A stretch of DNA of 64,000 nt from Streptomyces sp. SDr-06 (GTDB lineage Bacteria; Actinomycetota; Actinomycetes; Streptomycetales; Streptomycetaceae), in assembly GCF_003324565.1 (NCBI RefSeq), contig NZ_QOLA01000013.1, positions 62,001 through 126,000 on the forward strand, written 5' to 3'. A model generated the notes under the pieces. It saw only the letters and a list, made by a program, of their open reading frames with translations, searched no databases and was not told where the DNA came from. Of this stretch, positions 10,107-18,954 are shown piece after piece. Position 1 is the stretch's first letter, and every line of letters begins with the position of its first letter. The position numbers and the translations under genes are program-made.

Positions 10107-10838
10107 TCAACTCCCCTGTCTGGCCAGCTCCTTGGCCGCCTCGGTGAGGTCCTTGGCGGTGTCGATGGCGCGCCAGTACGCTCCGTGGGGCAGCGGGAAC
10201 CCGGCCAGGCGGCGCTCGCGGGCGAGCCGGGGGAAGGTGGTGCGCTCGTGGTCGCCGACGTCCGGCAGCATCGCGGTGAAGGCGGCGGAGAACACGTACA
10301 CGCCCGCGTTGATGAGGTACGGCGAGGGCGGCGACTCGATGAAGTCGGTGATGTGGCCGAAGGCGTCGGTCTCGACGGCGCCCCACGGGATGCGGGGGCG
10401 GGCCAGGGCCAGGGTGGCGGTCGCGTCACGCTCACCGTGGAAGGAGGCCATCTCGCGGAGCGAGAAGCGCGTCCAGATGTCGCCGTTGGTGGCGTACCAG
10501 GGCTGGTCGGGGTGGGGCAGCGAGGCCGCCGCGTACTTGAGGCCGCCGCCCCGGCCCAGCGGCTCGTCCTCGACGACCGTGGTCACGCGCAGCGGCAGAT
10601 CGGCCTTGGCCAGCCAGTCCTTGAGGACGTCGGCGAGGTGGCCGCAGGAGATGACGGCGTCAGTGACGCCCTCGGCGGCCAGCCAGGCGAGCTGATGGCC
10701 GATGATCGGGACCCCGGTGCCCGGGATCTCGACCATCGGCTTGGGGCGGTCGTCGGTGTACGGCCTCAGTCGTGAGCCCTGGCCGCCCGCCAGGACCACG
10801 GCCTGCGTCGGAAAGGTCGCAGTTGTGCTCGCAGTCAT
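10107..10838 (-). CDS. Sugar-1-phosphate nucleotidyltransferase family protein
   Basis: 243-residue NTP-transferase (Rossmann-like GT-A fold). The nucleotide-binding signature AVVLAGGQGSRLRPYTDDRP, followed by KPMVEI, is at the N-terminus, and EDEPLGRGGGLKYAA and NGDIW match the metal- and sugar-binding steps. It lacks a C-terminal left-handed beta-helix, so it resembles short RmlA/GMP-type enzymes. The actual sugar and nucleotide cannot be read from sequence. A -10-like TATCGT lies 7 nt before the ATG with no SD, suggesting a leaderless transcript. A small exported protein is encoded just upstream in the same direction, 33 nt away. Confidence 0.85.
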   Translation of the reverse strand: MTASTTATFPTQAVVLAGGQGSRLRPYTDDRPKPMVEIPGTGVPIIGHQLAWLAAEGVTDAVISCGHLADVLKDWLAKADLPLRVTTVVEDEPLGRGGGLKYAAASLPHPDQPWYATNGDIWTRFSLREMASFHGERDATATLALARPRIPWGAVETDAFGHITDFIESPPSPYLINAGVYVFSAAFTAMLPDVGDHERTTFPRLARERRLAGFPLPHGAYWRAIDTAKDLTEAAKELARQGS

Positions 10839-10871
10839 GCGGTGAACGATAGGCGTCCCCGCAGCGGGGCG

Positions 10872-11282
10872 TCACCGCTCCTGGGCCACGCCGGAGGCGA
10901 AGGAGGTGTCGCAGACGGGGCGGGAGTACGACTGGGCCTTCGCGGGGCCGTAGTGCTCCACGGCGGCCCTGCCGAGCGCGCGGGCGATCGACATGCAGTG
11001 CTGGGCGAGCGAGGGCCGGTGCTCCACCTCGCGCTGGAGGTGGGTCAGCGCGGTGCCGGGGTCCTTCTCCTGGAGCTCGGTCAGGAGGGCGTCGCGCAGT
11101 ACGTCCTGCGGGGCGCGGGACTTGGCGCGTACGGAGACGTTCTCGGAAGAGGCGGTCAGGATCTGCGATTCGTTGCTGCCTGCCCAGTTGACCCGGGTGA
11201 CCGCGAGTGTCCCGGAGAGCACGAGGACGACGGGCAGGACAAGGGCGAGGGTTCGGCCGATTCGGCGGGCTGTGTGCGTCAC
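10872..11282 (-). CDS. Small exported protein of unknown function
   Basis: 136-residue protein with an N-terminal hydrophobic segment (about residues 12-30) resembling a signal anchor or uncleaved signal peptide. About 100 mostly helical residues follow (DVLRDALLTELQEKDPGTAL). I do not recognise a family. Near the C-terminus are two Cys residues (HCMSIARAL, VCDTSFASG) that could form a disulfide outside the cell. The GTG start has TACGCT 7 nt upstream, so a leaderless mRNA is likely. It lies just before the nucleotidyltransferase gene on the same strand. Confidence 0.65.
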   Translation of the reverse strand: MTHTARRIGRTLALVLPVVLVLSGTLAVTRVNWAGSNESQILTASSENVSVRAKSRAPQDVLRDALLTELQEKDPGTALTHLQREVEHRPSLAQHCMSIARALGRAAVEHYGPAKAQSYSRPVCDTSFASGVAQER

Positions 11283-11424
11283 GGAGGCGAGCGTAGCGGG
11301 GGGTGATGATTTGGCGACATTTAGTCACCCTGTCGGGGGATGGTTCGACGTCGCTTTTCGAATCACCGGTTGACGAACAGGATTCGAAATGGGCGGTGTG
11401 CCGGGGTATTTGTCGACAACCGGC

Positions 11425-11454
11425 GGTGGCCCCGCGCTCGCGCGCGGGGCCACC
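11425..11454 (-). terminator. msiK terminator
   Basis: Inverted repeat GGTGGCCCCGCG and complement around a 6-nt loop, about 40 nt beyond the msiK stop codon on the minus strand. Confidence 0.75.
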
Positions 11455-11492
11455 CCAACCGTAGACCCCCTGGTGGCGGGCGTGTACCGGTC

Positions 11493-12629
11493 TCAGTCCG
11501 TGAGGCGCTCACCCGTGGAGGTGGAGAACACGTGGGTCTCACCCGGACGCGGGACGACGTGCAGCTGAGTGCCCTTGTCGGGGACCGCACGGCCGTTGAC
11601 GCGGACCACGAGGTCCTTCACTTCGCCGCCGACCTCGGCGGAACCGTACACATAGCCGTCGGCGCCGAGCTCCTCGACGACGTTGACGGTGACGGCGAGA
11701 CCGGCCGGGGCGTCCGCGGACTCCTTGGTGAGGGTCTTCGCGGCGCCGCCGTTCTGCTCGACGATGTCGAAGTGCTCGGGGCGGACGCCGACCGTGACGG
11801 TGCGGTCGCCCTTGTCGGCGGCCGCGGCCAGCGCCTCGCGGCTGACCGGCACCACGCTGTTGCCGAACTTCACGCCGCCGTCGGTGATCGGGACCTCGAC
11901 CAGGTTCATGGCGGGCGAGCCGATGAAGCCCGCGACGAACAGGTTGGCCGGGCGGTCGTACATGTTGCGCGGCGAGTCGATCTGCTGGAGCAGACCGTCC
12001 TTGAGGACGGCCACGCGGTCGCCCATCGTCATGGCCTCGACCTGGTCGTGCGTGACGTACACCGTGGTGATGCCGAGCCGGCGCTGGAGCGAGGCGATCT
12101 GCGTACGCGTGGAGACGCGGAGCTTGGCGTCCAGGTTGGACAGCGGCTCGTCCATGAGGAAGACCTGCGGCTCGCGCACGATGGCGCGGCCCATCGCGAC
12201 GCGCTGGCGCTGACCGCCGGACAGGGCCTTGGGCTTGCGGTCGAGGTACTCGGTCAGGTCGAGGATCTTCGCCGCCTCCTCGACCTTCTTGCGGATCTCC
12301 GCCTTGTTCACGCCGGCGATCTTGAGGGCGAAGCCCATGTTGTCGGCGACGGTCATGTGCGGGTAGAGCGCGTAGTTCTGGAACACCATCGCGATGTCCC
12401 GGTCCTTGGGCGGCAGGTGCGTGACGTCACGCTCGCCGATGCGGATCGCTCCGCCGTTGACGTCCTCCAGGCCCGCGAGCATGCGCAGGGAGGTGGACTT
12501 TCCGCAGCCGGAGGGGCCGACGAGGACGAGGAACTCGCCGTCCTCGATCTCGATCTCCAGCCCGTCGACCGCGGGCTTGGTGGAGCCCGGGTAGATCCGG
12601 GTCGCCTTGTCGAACGTGACAGTGGCCAT
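11493..12629 (-). CDS. msiK: Multiple-sugar ABC transporter ATPase MsiK
   Basis: 378-residue ATPase of the MalK/UgpC type. In Streptomyces one MsiK energises many sugar importers that lack their own ATPase, including those for chitobiose, cellobiose and maltose. Visible motifs are Walker A GPSGCGKSTSLRM, the Q-loop region, signature LSGGQRQRVAMGRAI, Walker B FLMDEPLSNLD, the switch-His region YVTHDQVEAMTMGDR, and a C-terminal MalK-type regulatory OB-fold (about residues 240-378). It is monocistronic. A DasR-type operator lies 58 nt upstream of the start, tying its expression to amino-sugar supply. Confidence 0.95.
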   Translation of the reverse strand: MATVTFDKATRIYPGSTKPAVDGLEIEIEDGEFLVLVGPSGCGKSTSLRMLAGLEDVNGGAIRIGERDVTHLPPKDRDIAMVFQNYALYPHMTVADNMGFALKIAGVNKAEIRKKVEEAAKILDLTEYLDRKPKALSGGQRQRVAMGRAIVREPQVFLMDEPLSNLDAKLRVSTRTQIASLQRRLGITTVYVTHDQVEAMTMGDRVAVLKDGLLQQIDSPRNMYDRPANLFVAGFIGSPAMNLVEVPITDGGVKFGNSVVPVSREALAAAADKGDRTVTVGVRPEHFDIVEQNGGAAKTLTKESADAPAGLAVTVNVVEELGADGYVYGSAEVGGEVKDLVVRVNGRAVPDKGTQLHVVPRPGETHVFSTSTGERLTD

Positions 12630-12686
12630 GACTGATGTGTCCCTTCACCGGCAGGAACGTGCCGGACGATCCGAGTAGAGGGAGAA

Positions 12687-12702
12687 GTGGTGTAGTCCAC
12701 CT
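12687..12702. promoter_or_regulatory. DasR-type operator (dre) upstream of msiK
   Basis: The 16-nt AGTGGTGTAGTCCACC matches 13 of 16 positions of the dre model AGTGGTCTAGACCACT, and the differences preserve most of the dyad. DasR is the GntR-family amino-sugar repressor of Streptomyces. Position relative to msiK suits repression. Confidence 0.75.
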
Positions 12703-12871
12703 GGGCGAACTGGGTCAGGACGCTACCCGGGGATGTCCGTCTTGTCAGCAGCCCGGCGAAGGGAAGTTCCGGGGGAAGCTCCGCGAAACGACCCCGCCGG
12801 GCCCCGCTCCCCGCCGGGCCCCACGAATTTCCGGCCGCACCCGGGCGAGCGTTGGTTACACTTCACGCGTT

Positions 12872-12945
12872 GCCTCCTTAGCTCAGCTGGCCAGAGCACC
12901 GCTCTTGTAAAGCGGGGGTCGTCGGTTCGAACCCGACAGGGGGCT
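12872..12945 (+). tRNA. tRNA-Thr (anticodon UGU)
   Basis: 74-nt cloverleaf. The acceptor arm GCCTCCT pairs with AGGGGGC, with discriminator T. The anticodon stem CCGCT/AGCGG encloses CTTGTAA with TGT at 12906-12908, and the T-arm contains GGTTCGAACC. No CCA is encoded. It decodes ACA and ACG-type Thr codons and stands alone between msiK and accessory genes. Confidence 0.95.
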
Positions 12946-13116
12946 CTTGGGGGAAGGCTCCCGGCCGATCTTGGCTGGGGGCCTTTTCGCGTTCGGGGGT
13001 GGGCGCGGGGGCCTGGGTGGGGGGCTTGTGATCATGGGTGTCGTGCCGCCGTGGAAGGGGTGTCGGCCAATGCGATCCTTGGTGGGCAGGGGTGAATCGG
13101 GGAGGGGTGCGCGAGG

Positions 13117-15213
13117 ATGAGTCGTCGTTCCGGTGGGCTGGTCGGCGTCTGGGCGGAGGCGCAGCGCCAGCAGCAGCGTCAGCGGGAGGCGCAGCAGCGG
13201 GCGGTGGTCCAGCAGCAGCGGCAGCAGCGGGCGTACGAGCGTGATCTCGCGCGGGCGCAGCGGGAGCAGCAGGCGGCGTACCGGCAGGGGCGGGACGCGG
13301 ACGCGCGGCAGCGCACCCAGGAGCTCGAGGATCAAGTCGCGGCCCTGGCCGGGCTGTTGACGGCTGGGTGCAGGGCGGCGCCCTTCCGGGTGGCCTCGCT
13401 GACCCGGGAGCAGAGGGTCGCGCCGTTCGAGCCGGGGCAGCTCGGGCAGCCCGTGGTGATGCCCGACCCGGCGCACTACCAGGCACAGGGCGGCTGGTCG
13501 GCCGGGCGGCGGGCGCAGGCCCAGCAGGAGGCGCAGGCCAGGTACGAGCACGACTGGCGGGCCGCGCAGGCCGCTGAGGCGCACCGGGTCCAGCAGCTCG
13601 CGGCGTACCGGGCGCAGTACGACGCGTGGGCGGCGGAGCAGCTCGCCGAGGTGCGCGCGCACAACGCGGGCCTCGCCCAGCTGGTGGACGCGCTGCGGGC
13701 CGGGGACCCGGGCGCCGCGGTCGACTACTTCTCGGCCGCCCTGTACTCCTCCGGCGCCTGGCCCGAGGGCTTCCCCCGGCAGGTGGCGGCCGCGTTCGAC
13801 CGGGGCGCCCGCCAGCTCGTCCTGGACTGGGAGCTGCCCGGGATCGACATCGTCCCCGAGGCCAAGTCCGTGCGCTACGTGGCCAGTTCAGACCAGGACA
13901 AGGAGACGGCCCGGCCGGTGACCCAGCGCCGGGCGCTGTACCGGGACGCGCTCGCGCAGTGCGTGCTGCTCGTGCTGCGCGAGGTGTTCGCGGCGGACGA
14001 GTTCGGGGTGCTGGAGTCCGTCGTCCTGAACGGGTTCGTCGACGACGTGGACCCCGCCACCGGGCGCCGGGCCGAGATCTTCCTGGCGACCGTGAGCGTG
14101 CCGCGCGCCTCCTTCGAGCAGCTGAACCTCGGCCAGGTCAGCGCGGTCGACTGCCTGGTGGACGCGCTGCGCGGGCAGCTGTCCGCCCGCCCCGACCAGC
14201 GCACCGCCGTACGCCCCGGGCGGCGCCCCGCCGACGTCGGTACGGGTGTGGTGTCGCTCGGCGGCGGCGAGGAGCCCGACCTGTTCACGATGGACCCGAT
14301 CGAGTTCGAGGGCCTGGTCGCCGAGCTGTTCCGGGCCCGCGGGATGCAGGCGCTCACCACCCAGCGCTCCAACGACGGCGGCGTGGACGTCGAGGCCCTC
14401 GATCCCGACCCGATCAGCGGTGGCAGGATCATCGTCCAGGTCAAGCGGTACCGCAACACGGTCCCGCCGACGGCGGTGCGCGATCTGTACGGGACGGTCC
14501 AGGGGGCCGGGGCCAACAAGGGCGTCCTGGTGACGACGTCGGGCTTCGGGCCCGGGTCGTACGGGTTCGCCGAGGGCAAGCCGCTGACCCTGGTCTCGGG
14601 GGCGGAGCTGGTGGATCTGCTGCATCAGCACGGGTTGCGGGGGCGGTTGGGCTCTGCGGGTCCTTCGGGCTCTGCTGAGGGGGGCGGGTCTGTCGTGCCG
14701 GCCCAGCGGTCGGCGCCCGAGGAGGCCGAGGACTTCAGCCTGCTCGGCATGACGTGGGCCGGGGCGGTCGCGCTCGACGTGTGCGCGCTGGTGTGCCGGG
14801 GGTCGCGGGTGCTGGCCGAGGACCACTTCGTGTTCTTCAACAACCCCGCGAATCCAGGGGGTTCGGTACGGATGGTGCCGGGCACGGGGGGTGACCGGGC
14901 GGCGATACGGGTGGTCTTCGACGCGCTGCCCGAGGGGGCCGACCGGCTGGTGCTGGTCGCCGCCGTCGACCCCGAGGCCGACCCGGGGGGCGACCTCGCG
15001 GGGTTCACCGATGCGGCGGTGTGCCTGCGGGACCCTGCCGGGCGCGAACTCGACCGGCTGCCCGTGGCGGACGGGCGGCCCGGGGAGACGGCGCTGGTCC
15101 TCGGGTCGTTCCGGCGGCGTGGGGGTGGGGACTGGGACTTCGTGGCGGGGGGCAAGGGGTATCGGGGTGGGTTGGGGGAGCTGGTCGGCGAGTACGGCAT
15201 CGCGGTGGCCTGA
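13117..15213 (+). CDS. Coiled-coil / Mrr-type nuclease / TerD fusion protein
   Basis: 698-residue fusion. Residues 1-75 and about 125-185 are Gln/Ala/Arg-rich coiled coil. Residues 190-370 form an unrecognised domain. Residues 392-503 match the Mrr restriction-endonuclease fold: FEGLVAELFRARGM, then Asp424 in NDGGVDVEA and Gln441-Lys443 in IIVQVKRY, the D...QxK catalytic set. Residues 541-698 match TerD (HFVFFNNPANPGGS, GDWDFVAGGKGYRGGL), but the usual Ca-binding FDLDASA appears only as VALDVCA. No methyltransferase or specificity subunit is nearby, so this is not a classical restriction system. It may be a stress- or defence-linked nuclease. It is followed by a large repeat block. Confidence 0.8.
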   Translation: MSRRSGGLVGVWAEAQRQQQRQREAQQRAVVQQQRQQRAYERDLARAQREQQAAYRQGRDADARQRTQELEDQVAALAGLLTAGCRAAPFRVASLTREQRVAPFEPGQLGQPVVMPDPAHYQAQGGWSAGRRAQAQQEAQARYEHDWRAAQAAEAHRVQQLAAYRAQYDAWAAEQLAEVRAHNAGLAQLVDALRAGDPGAAVDYFSAALYSSGAWPEGFPRQVAAAFDRGARQLVLDWELPGIDIVPEAKSVRYVASSDQDKETARPVTQRRALYRDALAQCVLLVLREVFAADEFGVLESVVLNGFVDDVDPATGRRAEIFLATVSVPRASFEQLNLGQVSAVDCLVDALRGQLSARPDQRTAVRPGRRPADVGTGVVSLGGGEEPDLFTMDPIEFEGLVAELFRARGMQALTTQRSNDGGVDVEALDPDPISGGRIIVQVKRYRNTVPPTAVRDLYGTVQGAGANKGVLVTTSGFGPGSYGFAEGKPLTLVSGAELVDLLHQHGLRGRLGSAGPSGSAEGGGSVVPAQRSAPEEAEDFSLLGMTWAGAVALDVCALVCRGSRVLAEDHFVFFNNPANPGGSVRMVPGTGGDRAAIRVVFDALPEGADRLVLVAAVDPEADPGGDLAGFTDAAVCLRDPAGRELDRLPVADGRPGETALVLGSFRRRGGGDWDFVAGGKGYRGGLGELVGEYGIAVA

Positions 15214-15264
15214 GCGTCCCCCACCCCGCCCCTTCCCGAGACCCTCCGGGGGTGTGGAGGGCTG

Positions 15265-15690
15265 AGGACGACTCCCGGGGCTCCGCCCCAGACCCCGTTC
15301 GCGCCTAAAGGGCGCTCGTCCTCAATCGCCGGACGGGCTAAAGATGCCCATGCTGGCCCCCCTACAGGGGCGCGGGGAACTGCGCGAGCGGCCACGCACG
15401 GTGGGCGGATGAAGGCGGGTTTCAGGGGCGCGAGGAACTGCGCGAGCAAGTGGGCACGGTGGGCGGATGAAGGCGGGTTTTTGGGGGCGCGGGGAACTGC
15501 GCGAGCGGCCACGCACGGTGGGTGGATGAAGGCGGGTTTTGGGGGCGCGGGGAACTGCGCGCCAAGCCACGCACGGTGGGTGGATGAAAGCGGGTTTTGG
15601 GGGCGCGGGGAAGTGCGCGAGCAAGTGGGCACGGTCCGCGGATCGAAGGGGGTTGAAGGGGCGCGGGGAACTGCGCACGGGGCCGCTCTG
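15265..15690 (+). repeat. Composite 3'-end repeat: hairpin, module and six-unit array
   Basis: Non-coding block filling the gap between the nuclease/TerD gene and the convergent flavoenzyme. First comes a GGGGCTCCGCCCC hairpin (about 15279), then a module containing GCGCTCGTCCTCAATCGCCG. Six imperfect direct repeats follow, with core GGGGCGCGGGGAACTGCGCG, at about 15367, 15425, 15484, 15542, 15600 and 15658, a period of 58-59 bp. The same elements recur at about 22.5, 40.1 and 45.7 kb. Confidence 0.85.
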
Positions 15691-15703
15691 ACGCCGGGCT
15701 GGG

Positions 15704-17095
15704 TCAGTTGCGGGACGCGATACGGTTGGCCAGGGTGGCCAGGCGGGACGTCGCGGGGCCGTGGCCGACCAGTTCCTGGCGGTCCGCCACGCGATACGCC
15801 GCGTACATCCCCCGCACCCCCACCCACCGCAACGGCTCCGGCTCCCACATCCGCACCTTGTGGTTGACCCACGGCAGCGTCGTCAGCTCGGTGGCGCCCG
15901 CCTGGCCCGAGTCCTCCTGGATCAGGTCCCGCAGCGTACGCGCCGCGAGGTTCGCCGTGGCCACGCCCGAGCCGACGTAACCGCCCGCCCAGCCGAGCCC
16001 CGTCGTGCGGTCCAGGGTGACCGAGGCGCACCAGTCGCGCGGCACGCCGAGCACACCCGACCAGGCGTGGCTGATCCGGACCCCGGCCAGCTGGGGGAAG
16101 AAGCGGACGAGGATCTCCCGCAGCGCCTCGACCGTCGCCGGCTGCGTACGGCCGTCGTTGTCGGTGCGCGAGCCGAAGCGGTACGGCACGCCCCTGCCGC
16201 CCAGCGCGATGCGGTCGTCGGCGGTGCGCTGCGCATACATGTACGCGTGCGCCATGTCGCCCAGCGTCTCGCGGCCCGCCCAGCCGATCGCCTCCCACAC
16301 CTCGGGACCGAGCGGCTCCGTGGCGATCATGGAGGAGTTCATGGGCAGCCAGGCCCGCCGCTGCCCCTTGAGCGAGGCGGTGAACCCCTCCGTGCACCGC
16401 AGGACGTACGGCGCGCGGACCGTTCCGTACGGCGTGACCGCGTGCCGGGGGCGGATCTCGGTGACCGGTGTCGACTCGTACACGGTGACGCCCAGCGCCT
16501 CGACCGCGCTCGCCAGCCCCTTGAGTAGTTTCACCGGGTGGACGCGCGCACCGTGCGGGGTCCAGGTCGAGCCGACCGCCCCGCTGACCCGGACGCGCCC
16601 GGCGGTCTCGCGCGCGCCGAGCAGCTCGCGGTCCTTCTCGCCGAAGGCGACCTCCGCCGCGTGAAAGGCCTTGAGCCGCCCCAACTGGGCCGGGGTGTAA
16701 GCGACTTCGAGTACGCCACCCTGGTGGATGTCCGCGTCGATCGACTCCGCCCCGGCGACCCGCACCACCTCGCCCACGGTGTCGTTCATCGCCCGCTGGA
16801 GGCGCACCGCGCTGTCCTGGCCGTGCAGCTTCGCGTACCGGTCGCGGCCCGCGATGCCGTTGTACAGCCAGCCGCCGTTGCGGCCGGACGCGCCGTAGCC
16901 GCAGAACCGGGACTCCAGGACGGTGATGTTGAGGAAGGGGGCCGCCTTCTTCAGGTAGTACGCCGTCCACAGGCCGGTGTATCCGCCGCCGACGATCACC
17001 ACGTCGGCGGTGGCGTCGCCGGACAGCGGCTCGCGGGGCACGGGTATGCCGTCGGTCGCGTACCAGAAGGAGATTCCGCCGTTGATCGCGCTCAT
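15704..17095 (-). CDS. FAD-dependent oxidoreductase (DAO / PuuB-like)
   Basis: 463-residue flavoprotein of the D-amino-acid-oxidase/glycine-oxidase fold. The N-terminus carries the Rossmann motif DVVIVGGGYTGLWTAYYLKK, followed by GYGASGRNGGWLYNGIAG, which is typical of OrdL/PuuB-type amine and gamma-glutamylputrescine oxidases. The C-terminal part has GYVGSGVATANLAARTL for the second FAD contact. I chose the ATG at 17095 (MSAINGGISFW); upstream in-frame sequence is proline-rich and lacks an SD. An amine or N-substituted amino acid is the likely substrate, but it is not fixed by sequence. Confidence 0.82.
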   Translation of the reverse strand: MSAINGGISFWYATDGIPVPREPLSGDATADVVIVGGGYTGLWTAYYLKKAAPFLNITVLESRFCGYGASGRNGGWLYNGIAGRDRYAKLHGQDSAVRLQRAMNDTVGEVVRVAGAESIDADIHQGGVLEVAYTPAQLGRLKAFHAAEVAFGEKDRELLGARETAGRVRVSGAVGSTWTPHGARVHPVKLLKGLASAVEALGVTVYESTPVTEIRPRHAVTPYGTVRAPYVLRCTEGFTASLKGQRRAWLPMNSSMIATEPLGPEVWEAIGWAGRETLGDMAHAYMYAQRTADDRIALGGRGVPYRFGSRTDNDGRTQPATVEALREILVRFFPQLAGVRISHAWSGVLGVPRDWCASVTLDRTTGLGWAGGYVGSGVATANLAARTLRDLIQEDSGQAGATELTTLPWVNHKVRMWEPEPLRWVGVRGMYAAYRVADRQELVGHGPATSRLATLANRIASRN

Positions 17096-17287
17096 GGGGC
17101 TTGTTCGTACACCCGCTCCGGCGGCCTGTCCAGCTTCGGAATCCGCAGGTGGGCGGGGTCGTTGCGGAATCCGTGGGACCAATGGCGGCGTGGGGCGGGA
17201 CCTTTGGCGGCCGGGACGGCGCGGCGGGGTGTTTAGTGTCGAAGGTCAGGCTTTTTGCACTGTTTTGGGCCGGAGGGTTGGTTTTTC

Positions 17288-18013
17288 ATGGGCGTACGCA
17301 CTTTCCGTCGTGCCGCCGTCGCGGCGGTGGCGGCCACGGCCCTCGGCCTCTCGGCGGCCGCCTGCTCCTCGGACTCCGGTTCGGGCGCGTCCTCGCAGGC
17401 AGAGCTCGCCGTGAAGACCTCGCCGGACGCCGCCACGCTCGCGAAGCTCCCCGCGAAGGTCGAGGGTGCGGAAATCGTCGTGGGCGATCCGGCCGCGCCC
17501 CATACCGTGACGGTGTACGAGGACCCGCGCTGCCCCTTCTGCAAGCACTTCGAGGAGGGCGGCGCGACGGCGGTCGCCAAGCTCGCCGCCGAGGGCAAGG
17601 TCAAGATCCGCTACACGATCGCCTCGTTCCTGGACGCCAACTTCGGCGGTGACAGCTCCAAGCGAGCCGTGAACGCCATGCGCGCCTCGGTCGAGCGGGG
17701 CAAGTTCGCGGAGTTCCACGCGGCCGTGTTCGCCAGTCAGCCGCCGAAGGAGACGGACGACGCCTTCACCGCCGACAACCTCCTCAAGATCGCCGACAAG
17801 GTGCCGGGCCTGCGCGGGGCCGCCTTCGACAAGGCGGTACGGGAGAACACGTACAAGGACTTCGTGAAGGCGGCGGAGGGGGCTTTCGAGGACTCGGGCG
17901 TCAACGGCAGCCCCGTGGTCCTGATCGACGGGAAGAAGCCGGCCGGCGACGGGCGGGCGATCTTCGACGCGGACGCGTTCAAGAAGGTGCTGGCCCAGGC
18001 GGGCATCTCCTAG
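17288..18013 (+). CDS. DsbA/thioredoxin-like lipoprotein
   Basis: 241-residue extracytoplasmic protein. A signal peptide ends in the lipobox SAAAC (lipidated Cys near residue 23). A thioredoxin-fold DsbA-like domain follows, with the active-site pair CPFC in EDPRCPFCKHFEEGG and a cis-Pro region NGSPVVLIDG. It probably makes or isomerises disulfides in secreted proteins, or keeps them reduced. The ATG at 17288 has GGAGGG 10 nt upstream. Its stop overlaps the stop of the convergent rhomboid-like gene by 4 nt (CTAG). Confidence 0.85.
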   Translation: MGVRTFRRAAVAAVAATALGLSAAACSSDSGSGASSQAELAVKTSPDAATLAKLPAKVEGAEIVVGDPAAPHTVTVYEDPRCPFCKHFEEGGATAVAKLAAEGKVKIRYTIASFLDANFGGDSSKRAVNAMRASVERGKFAEFHAAVFASQPPKETDDAFTADNLLKIADKVPGLRGAAFDKAVRENTYKDFVKAAEGAFEDSGVNGSPVVLIDGKKPAGDGRAIFDADAFKKVLAQAGIS

Positions 18014-18837
18014 CCGGACCCCTCGCCCGCCGCCCGGGGCGCGCTCGCCCGCCGCGCCGCCGTACGCAGCGTGTCGACCGGGTTCCAGGGCGGCCCGCCC
18101 CGGCCACGGGTCAGCGGGTAGCAGGCGAGGCCGATGAGGACGGACGCGAAGTGGCCCAGGTCGGTGAAGGTGCGGCCGTCGAGGAGCGGGGCGGTGTACA
18201 GGACGAGGACCACGGCGAGGTAGAGGTAGCGGTACGGGCGGGCGATCCGGTAGGTGAGCACCGCGACCACCCCGGCCAGGGCGTAACTGACGCCCACGTC
18301 GAGGGTGTTGACCGCCGCGTGGGGTGCGTAGTCGTGCCGGATCGCCCACAGCAGCGCGCCCTCGCTGATGAACGTGGCCGCCACGTGCGTACCGAAGGCG
18401 ACCACCAGCCAGCGCAGGGTGCCGAGCCAGCGCTCGGCCTGGGCGTGGAAGACGCTGTAGAGCACGGCGTACGGGAGCCAGCCTCCGCCGTCGATCCAGA
18501 AGGCGCTCGCGATCAGCACCCGGCGGGGGTTGGTCGACAGCGCGTGAATGTTGGTGGAGCGCTGCCGCAGGAAGTCCGCCTCGAACTCCGGGGACATGTG
18601 GTGCAGGGCGATCGTCGTGACGAACAGGGCGGCGAGCCAGAGGTAGGTGCCGGGGGAGCGGCGGACGTACCGCCGCGCTCGGCGGGCCAGGCGGGTGGCC
18701 CGCCGCGGGCCTGGGTGCGTCTTCGTATGCCGGTCGGTGGGGGTGCCGGGTCGCCCGCCGAGACCCACTTCGGGCCTTTCCGCTGGCCCTTCCTCGGGTC
18801 GTCCGCCGGGTCGTCCTTCGGGTGGGAATCGCCGCAT
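18010..18837 (-). CDS. Rhomboid-like integral membrane protein
   Basis: 275-residue protein with a basic, Pro/Gly-rich cytoplasmic N-terminus of about 65 residues followed by around six membrane helices. Rhomboid-type landmarks are a possible nucleophile in LDVGVSYALAGVVAVL and a His in DLGHFASVLIGLACYPL, near the expected helices 4 and 6. They are weaker than canonical GASG and H motifs, so protease activity is uncertain. The ATG at 18837 is a choice; upstream frame is non-coding in character. It converges with the DsbA-like gene with overlapping stop codons. Confidence 0.65.
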   Translation of the reverse strand: MRRFPPEGRPGGRPEEGPAERPEVGLGGRPGTPTDRHTKTHPGPRRATRLARRARRYVRRSPGTYLWLAALFVTTIALHHMSPEFEADFLRQRSTNIHALSTNPRRVLIASAFWIDGGGWLPYAVLYSVFHAQAERWLGTLRWLVVAFGTHVAATFISEGALLWAIRHDYAPHAAVNTLDVGVSYALAGVVAVLTYRIARPYRYLYLAVVLVLYTAPLLDGRTFTDLGHFASVLIGLACYPLTRGRGGPPWNPVDTLRTAARRASAPRAAGEGSG

Positions 18838-18954
18838 GGATCGATTCACGCATGGGGGGTGGGGCGGGTGGGGGAGCGACATTCGGCCCGGCGGGGTGAG
18901 GGGACGGGGCGGGTCGCCCCGCGCCCCCGTGCCGTCTTCGGTCTGCGGGCCGTG

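Noticed and set aside
12872..12945. tRNA-Thr used as attachment site by an integrated element
   Set aside because: No integrase gene and no second copy of the tRNA 3' end were found in the window.
13117..15213. Classical restriction-modification system
   Set aside because: No methyltransferase or specificity gene lies in the flanking 10 kb, so only the nuclease fold is claimed.
15365..15690. CRISPR-like array from regular repeats
   Set aside because: The repeats are imperfect, the so-called spacers are themselves similar between units, and no cas genes are present.
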